Shown: piece by piece, positions 6,349 to 10,566 of the stretch | How the letters are laid out: each line of letters begins with the position of its first letter | Position numbering within the stretch: position 1 is the first letter of the stretch | Assembly (NCBI GenBank): GCA_964504075.1 | Contig: CAZDCT010000014.1 | Span: forward strand, 1-10,566 | Source: JAHJCL01 sp964504075 | GTDB taxonomy: Bacteria; Patescibacteriota; Minisyncoccia; Minisyncoccales; DG-74-3 | Direction: 5' to 3' | Length of the DNA stretch: 10,566 nt | Notes under the pieces: generated by a model | What the model saw: only the letters and a program-made list of their open reading frames with translations | Database searches by the model: none | What the model was told of the DNA's origin: nothing | Position numbers and translations under genes: made by a program

Positions 6349-6376
6349 ATTATAATCTATTAAACTTTTTTGTCAA
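6349..6376 (-). promoter_or_regulatory. Consensus sigma70-type promoter overlapping the murL stop
   Basis: Minus-strand TTGACA (6376-6371), a 16-base spacer, and TATAAT (6354-6349): both hexamers match the sigma70/SigA consensus at every position. The -35 lies in the last codons of murL and the -10 covers its stop codon. Transcription would start near 6342 and read into the candidate RNA and then murD. In a genome this AT-rich a TATAAT alone means little, but TTGACA at the correct spacing makes this convincing. Confidence 0.8.
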
Positions 6377-7735
6377 TAATTTTGGAATATTATGTTGATT
6401 ATTCCAAGAATTCATTATTCTTTGAGAATCTTTTTCAAGGTTTTTATGTTTAGGAAGTATGTTTTTTTCAAAATATTTTAAAAGATAAGACAATTTTACA
6501 TTACTTTGTTTGTCTTTTTGATAACCCAAACACAGAGCAACCAAGCTTTCTTTTTGAGTACCCACACATTCAAAAGGTTTAAAGCGCTTTTCTCCAATTA
6601 GTTCTTGCATAATTGATAAAAGTTTTTTATCTTGAAACAAATCTTTTCCAAAAATCCTAATCAATCTTTTGGTTTCAATAAAAGGATAAAGAGACATAAA
6701 AACAAACAAGCATTTTGGACAATTATTACACCATTTTCCCATTGGTTTTTTCTTACCAGAATCAGTTTGATAGGCCTGATTACAGCTCAAAAAAACAGGA
6801 AAATATTCTGGAAGATAAGAAAATAATTCAGATATTTGAATTTCATATAATGGCCTTAAAAAGCTAAAATACTCGATATTTTGGGCTAAATGTTTTTTAG
6901 AATAATTTCTAAACTTTTTCTCAAAATCAAAGCTTTTTGAATATTGATGATTAATGATTTTTCCCAAATATTTTACATTGCCCTCGTTTGAACTTCTTTC
7001 ATTAGAAAAAGCAATATATTTATAATCAAAAATAACTCCTACAAGAATAGTTAAAAAAGCTAAATAAGCTGAAAATGGTGTATGGCCATTTAAAAATCCT
7101 TTTTGATTTAGTTTTAAAAGCTTTTTATCAATTTTGCGCTTTACAATAATTGGGTTTTTACATCCTCCAACTTTCATTACTTTTTGGGTAGCTAAAGTTG
7201 GATTTAAACAGAAACAATTAATTTCTTTTTCACTTTCTTTTAATAATTCTAAACTTACTATTGAATCTTTTCCCCCGCCAATTGGAACTAAAGCTCTATC
7301 TTTCAATTTTTTTGAAAAAGTTCGCAGGGGTCGGGTCTCTGTTTTTTCTGAAAGGATTTTAAGAAAGTTGGGTTGGCGAAAGTTAATTTTATTCTCATAA
7401 AAGAATTGCCCCATTCCATTAATAATCAGATTTTTCCACCATTTAATTTGTTCTTTATTCAAACATCCAGGTTTAATAATTATTTCTGGCGAACAAGTTG
7501 CTTTCCAATAACTAATCATTTCAACCAAACCCAGATGAAATACTAAATTATCAATAACCTGTTTATCAACCTGAGCTCCAGCTTGACCAATGTTTTTAAT
7601 AGAGACTTTAGTACCAAACCTGATATCTGGCTCAATTCTAAAATCAAAAACAATATTCAAGTCTTTTGAAAGTTTCCAAGAATAATTCTCGTAAATAAAT
7701 TGAGGATATTTTTTTCTTAATTTTTTAAATCCCAT
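6350..7735 (-). CDS. murL: UDP-MurNAc-L-alanyl-L-glutamate epimerase (MurL)
   Basis: 461-residue protein matching my memory of the MurL family. MurL uses ATP and Mg2+ to epimerise the terminal L-Glu of UDP-MurNAc-L-Ala-L-Glu to D-Glu. The N-terminal third is a separate domain. A PP-loop-like nucleotide motif PIGGGKDS is at 151-158, NGHTPFSAYLAF at 216-227, the hallmark SNERSSNEGN at 244-253, and NHQYSKS at 262-268. A cysteine cluster C318, C336, C339, C342 (WCNNCPKC) looks like a metal site, and FECVGTQKE follows at 388-396. Its start overlaps the mraY end by 11 bases, and murD is the next protein gene, so the context is muropeptide precursor synthesis. If not MurL, it is another PP-loop ATPase; the neighbourhood favours MurL. 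Confidence 0.8.
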   Translation of the reverse strand: MGFKKLRKKYPQFIYENYSWKLSKDLNIVFDFRIEPDIRFGTKVSIKNIGQAGAQVDKQVIDNLVFHLGLVEMISYWKATCSPEIIIKPGCLNKEQIKWWKNLIINGMGQFFYENKINFRQPNFLKILSEKTETRPLRTFSKKLKDRALVPIGGGKDSIVSLELLKESEKEINCFCLNPTLATQKVMKVGGCKNPIIVKRKIDKKLLKLNQKGFLNGHTPFSAYLAFLTILVGVIFDYKYIAFSNERSSNEGNVKYLGKIINHQYSKSFDFEKKFRNYSKKHLAQNIEYFSFLRPLYEIQISELFSYLPEYFPVFLSCNQAYQTDSGKKKPMGKWCNNCPKCLFVFMSLYPFIETKRLIRIFGKDLFQDKKLLSIMQELIGEKRFKPFECVGTQKESLVALCLGYQKDKQSNVKLSYLLKYFEKNILPKHKNLEKDSQRIMNSWNNQHNIPKLLTKKFNRL

Positions 7736-8816
7736 TTTGAGCTAAAAGGCGGATAGCTACGCCTAAAATTGCGAAAATAACTCCCATTATCCAAAATCTC
7801 ATTGTTATTTTGTAAGAAGGCCATCCCCTAGCTTCAAGGTGATGGTGGATTGGGGTAGCTAACCAGATTTTTTTATTTCTTATTTTCTTTGACAAAAGTT
7901 GCAAAATTACTGAGCCTACTGTAATTACAATTGGGGCAGCAATAATGGGTAAAACGATTACAGAATCAGTCAAAAAAGCAGCAACAGCCATTGTTGAGGT
8001 TAATCCCAGGATTCCAGTTTCGCCCATATAGAACCGAGCCGGTGGAATATTAAACCATAAAAAAGTAGTCAAAGTTCCAAGAATAACAGCGCAAAAAGTA
8101 GCTAAATCAGCTTTTCCTTGAGCAAAAGCAATAATAGCAAAAGCTCCAAAGATTGAAGCAAAGATGCCGCCAGCTAACCCGTCTAATCCATCAATTATTC
8201 CTCCCGCCCAAGAAGCCACCATTACCAAGATAAAGAGAGGAACATACCAAAACCCAATATTAAGATCAATACCCTCAGGAAAATTGTAAATTAAAGGAAT
8301 ATGAATTGTGTTTCGCTCTAGTTTGTAATAAAACCATAACCCTCCAATCAAGCCGATTAAAATAACTATTAATAATCTTTTTTTAAACCCCATGCCCCCT
8401 CCTATATATTTTCCTTTATCAAAAACAGTTAAAATATCATCAAAAAGCCCAACCAGAGAACCAGTTACTAAAGCGAACAAGGGCAGCCATGTTTCTCCTC
8501 TAGATAGAAAATTTAATTTCTGAAGCCACCAGATATCAGAAACCTTAGAAAGAATAAAAAACAAGAAAATAATAATTAAAACCGTAGCCCAGATTAATAT
8601 TCCTCCTCCTCTGGGCACAGTAGTTTCTCTTTTTTGATGTAGATTATGAAAAATCTCTGCTTTTTCTCCAGTAATAGTTTTTTCCCTGGCCTGTCTTTTC
8701 CAAAACTTAGATCTATACAAAAAATTAATCAAGCAGGGAGATAAGACTAAAGAAATCAAAGCTGAAGAAAATGATAAAAACAAAATTTTAATTACATTAA
8801 AGGTAAAAACACTCAT
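7725..8816 (-). CDS. mraY: Phospho-N-acetylmuramoyl-pentapeptide transferase (MraY)
   Basis: Polytopic membrane enzyme that transfers phospho-MurNAc-pentapeptide to undecaprenyl phosphate, forming lipid I. At 363 residues with about ten membrane segments it has family length. Recognisable blocks are VPRGGGILI (67-75), the Asp pair GLFDDILTV (D126, D127), IIDGLDGLAGG (207-217), the NIPPARFYMGETG segment (256-268), and the histidine motif TPIHHHLEARGW (321-332) followed by RFWIMG. The third catalytic Asp of the family (MGDTG) is Glu266 here, and the usual NLTDGLDGLA is GGIIDGLDGLA. The ATG overlaps the upstream TGA (ATGA), and its end overlaps murL by 11 bases, so all three are cotranscribed. 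Confidence 0.96.
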   Translation of the reverse strand: MSVFTFNVIKILFLSFSSALISLVLSPCLINFLYRSKFWKRQAREKTITGEKAEIFHNLHQKRETTVPRGGGILIWATVLIIIFLFFILSKVSDIWWLQKLNFLSRGETWLPLFALVTGSLVGLFDDILTVFDKGKYIGGGMGFKKRLLIVILIGLIGGLWFYYKLERNTIHIPLIYNFPEGIDLNIGFWYVPLFILVMVASWAGGIIDGLDGLAGGIFASIFGAFAIIAFAQGKADLATFCAVILGTLTTFLWFNIPPARFYMGETGILGLTSTMAVAAFLTDSVIVLPIIAAPIVITVGSVILQLLSKKIRNKKIWLATPIHHHLEARGWPSYKITMRFWIMGVIFAILGVAIRLLAQNGI

Positions 8817-9745
8817 TGGTATTGCCAGTTAATTAATTTTTGGAGTTCAACAATGCGTTGTTCAGAAGAAGGAGCTGCCAAGATGATGTCAATAAAGATA
8901 CTTTCTTTTTGGTCGATTAGAACCAGAAGAATACAGCCCCCAGCTTCATCGGTATATCCTGTTTTTCTTCCTAAAACTTTGACATTATTGGGTAATGATA
9001 AGCTTGAAAGACCGTTTTGAATTGCATAAGGACCTTGTTCCAAAGAAATTGAGAAAATCAAAGGATAATTTTCTAAAACATATTGAGCAAGGCTTAATAA
9101 GTCCTGAGCAGTTGAGTGATTAACGTGATTTATAATAATTGAATTATAGTTTAAGTCTTCTGGTTCTAAACCAGTAGGATTGATAAAATAAGTATTGTTT
9201 AATTCCAATTCTTGGGCTTTTTGATTCATTTTTTCAACAAAACTATTATTTCCAATAACCTCGGATAAGGCCCAGGCCGCATCATTGCTCGAATAAACAA
9301 GCATTAATGATAAAAGGTTTTCTGTTGTAAGGATATCTCCTTTTTCTAGATTGCCATAAATAGGAATGTTTCCTTGGTTGGCTGCCTTTTCAGAAATAAT
9401 AACTTTTTTAGAAAAAGTATAGTTTTCTGGATCTTCAATCACTATCAAGGCTGTCATTAATTTGGTCAAAGAAGCAATGGGCAAAATATCTTCAATTTTT
9501 TTTCTGAAAAAAACCTTTTTTCTGCCAAACTTGTTAATTTTTAAAGATAAAGCTGATTTTACGTCAAGGTCTAATTTTGATCTTTCGTCTTTTGCTGGCA
9601 TTTTAACAAAAGACATGTTTTCAAGCGGTTGAGAAATATTAGCATAAAAAACATTTTCCAGGTTATTTTGGAAAATGTTTATTGTCCACCAAAGAGGTAA
9701 ACTCACCAGAAACCCAATTAATAAATATTTTAGACCCTGGTTCAT
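8813..9745 (-). CDS. D-alanyl-D-alanine carboxypeptidase, peptidase family S11
   Basis: Penicillin-binding-protein-type serine peptidase that removes the terminal D-Ala from stem peptides outside the membrane. It has 310 residues. Residues 5-25 are a hydrophobic segment acting as a signal or N-terminal anchor. The three active-site motifs are present in order: S92-L-T-K95 (SxxK), S152-S-N154 (SxN) and K261-T-G263. The protein ends soon after the catalytic domain, without the C-terminal beta domain and amphipathic anchor of larger DacA proteins, so the N-terminal helix probably holds it in the membrane. A PbpG-like endopeptidase activity is an alternative within S11. It is linked by ATGA overlaps to aspS before and mraY after. 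Confidence 0.9.
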   Translation of the reverse strand: MNQGLKYLLIGFLVSLPLWWTINIFQNNLENVFYANISQPLENMSFVKMPAKDERSKLDLDVKSALSLKINKFGRKKVFFRKKIEDILPIASLTKLMTALIVIEDPENYTFSKKVIISEKAANQGNIPIYGNLEKGDILTTENLLSLMLVYSSNDAAWALSEVIGNNSFVEKMNQKAQELELNNTYFINPTGLEPEDLNYNSIIINHVNHSTAQDLLSLAQYVLENYPLIFSISLEQGPYAIQNGLSSLSLPNNVKVLGRKTGYTDEAGGCILLVLIDQKESIFIDIILAAPSSEQRIVELQKLINWQYQ

Positions 9746-10566
9746 TTTTTATCTTTTCTAATTTTAAGATGCAGTTCTTTGAGTTGTTTCTCAGAAACAT
9801 TAGAAGGAGTGCCCATCATTAAGCCACGATTATCTCCTGTTTTTGGAAAAGCTATGACTTCTCTGATGTTTGGTTCATTAAGCATAATTGCTAAAAACCT
9901 ATCAATACCAGGAGCAATTCCTCCGTGAGGAGGTACGCCGTAGCTAAAAGCTTCAAAATAATTTCTAAACTGATTTCTAGTTTCTTGCTTGGTGTGTCCT
10001 AAAACCTCAAAAACAGCAGTTAAAACATCAAGATCAGTGGTTCTAATGCTTCCTCCTGCAATTTCTTGGCCATTGAGAACAAGGTCATATTGATGAGCTA
10101 AGATTTTTTCCGGGTGTTTTTTAATCTCCTTAATATCTATAGTTTGTGGTTGAGTAAAAGGATGATGAGCTGCTCCCCACCTTTTGTCTTTTTCATGCCA
10201 TTCAAACATTGGAAAATCAGTAATAAAAGCAAAAGCTAATTCATTTGGATCTTTTTTATTCTTACGTAAATCAGGCCTGTCGCTTTTATATTTTTTCATT
10301 GCTTGAGCATAAGTCATTCTGATAAATGGTTTTTTAGTAAATTTCTTTTCTGGAAATAGCTTTTTAACCATAGCAGTATAAAGATTTTCAGTCAGTTCTA
10401 AAATATCTTCTTGCTCAACAAAAGACATTTCAAGATCAAGTTGAGTAAATTCTGCCTGGCGATCACCTCTTGGGTCTTCATCCCTTATACATCTGGCAAT
10501 TTGAAAATATCTTTCAAGTCCAGCCACCATTAAAAGCTGTTTATACTGTTGAGGGCTTTGAGGTAA
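9742..10566 (-). CDS. aspS: Aspartyl-tRNA synthetase, partial: N-terminus beyond window
   Basis: The C-terminal 274 residues of a class II synthetase that charges tRNA with aspartate. The frame is open to the right edge and the visible part opens with LPQSPQQYKQLLMVAG, so the Met codon at 10530 is internal, not the start. Motif 2 is IRDEDPRGDRQAEFTQ, then SDRPDLR, HHPFTQP, a flipping-loop-associated GGSIR and motif 3 GGIAPGIDRFLAIML. Bacterial AspRS normally carries a GAD insertion of about 130 residues between PDLR and FPLFE. Here only some 16 residues separate them, so that domain is absent. The missing N-terminal part should contain the anticodon-binding OB fold. The stop TGA overlaps the next start (ATGA). 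Confidence 0.95.
   Translation of the reverse strand, partial: LPQSPQQYKQLLMVAGLERYFQIARCIRDEDPRGDRQAEFTQLDLEMSFVEQEDILELTENLYTAMVKKLFPEKKFTKKPFIRMTYAQAMKKYKSDRPDLRKNKKDPNELAFAFITDFPMFEWHEKDKRWGAAHHPFTQPQTIDIKEIKKHPEKILAHQYDLVLNGQEIAGGSIRTTDLDVLTAVFEVLGHTKQETRNQFRNYFEAFSYGVPPHGGIAPGIDRFLAIMLNEPNIREVIAFPKTGDNRGLMMGTPSNVSEKQLKELHLKIRKDKK

Noticed and set aside
3679..9745. TGA read as an amino acid, as in some CPR lineages.
   Set aside because: aspS, the S11 gene and ftsW end at TGA exactly at or beside the next gene's start, and no internal TGA is needed in any gene.
1..10566. CRISPR arrays, insertion sequences, integrase genes, attachment sites or tandem repeats.
   Set aside because: None were seen. 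All genes are housekeeping or envelope genes with uniform base composition.

Overview
The window is a compact, AT-rich stretch in which every convincing protein gene lies on the minus strand. Gene order in the direction of transcription (right to left) is: aspS (cut by the right edge), an S11 D-Ala-D-Ala carboxypeptidase, mraY, murL, a roughly 300-base gap that appears to encode a structured RNA with its own promoter, murD, ftsW, murG, gltX, a small secreted Trp-rich protein, and a UMPH-1-type 5'-nucleotidase (cut by the left edge). The organism is most likely a Candidate Phyla Radiation (Patescibacteria, probably Parcubacteria-like) bacterium. The grounds are low GC, tightly overlapping genes, short or absent Shine-Dalgarno sites, an aspartyl-tRNA synthetase without the usual bacterial insertion domain, and unusual cell-wall enzyme variants. 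TGA acts as a normal stop (aspS, the S11 gene and ftsW all end in it), so the recoded CPR lineages are unlikely. The taxonomic call is inference.

Right block (about 6350-10566): aspS, the carboxypeptidase gene and mraY are joined by two 4-base ATGA overlaps, and mraY overlaps murL by 11 bases, so this is one transcription unit. MraY makes lipid I. MurL is the ATP-dependent epimerase that converts UDP-MurNAc-L-Ala-L-Glu to the D-Glu form. The carboxypeptidase trims the finished stem peptide outside the cell.

Middle (6044-6349): a promoter with both consensus hexamers (TTGACA, 16-base spacer, TATAAT) overlaps the end of murL. It faces about 260 bases with nested hairpins and no convincing gene, ending in a small GC hairpin followed by six Ts, about 40 bases before murD. 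This is either a free-standing noncoding RNA or a long regulatory leader for the murD operon. I cannot assign it to a known RNA family, and it is the most interesting part of the window.

Left block (1-6043): murD, ftsW, murG, gltX and the secreted-protein gene are separated by at most 9 bases or overlap, and end at a clear intrinsic terminator at 492-512. MurD lacks the usual SKATN-type D-Glu-site motif. With murL next door, this suggests a MurD2-like ligase that adds L-Glu, followed by MurL, instead of a glutamate racemase supplying D-Glu. MurG and FtsW then complete lipid II and polymerise it at the septum. The UMPH-1 nucleotidase lies beyond the terminator and is probably transcribed separately.
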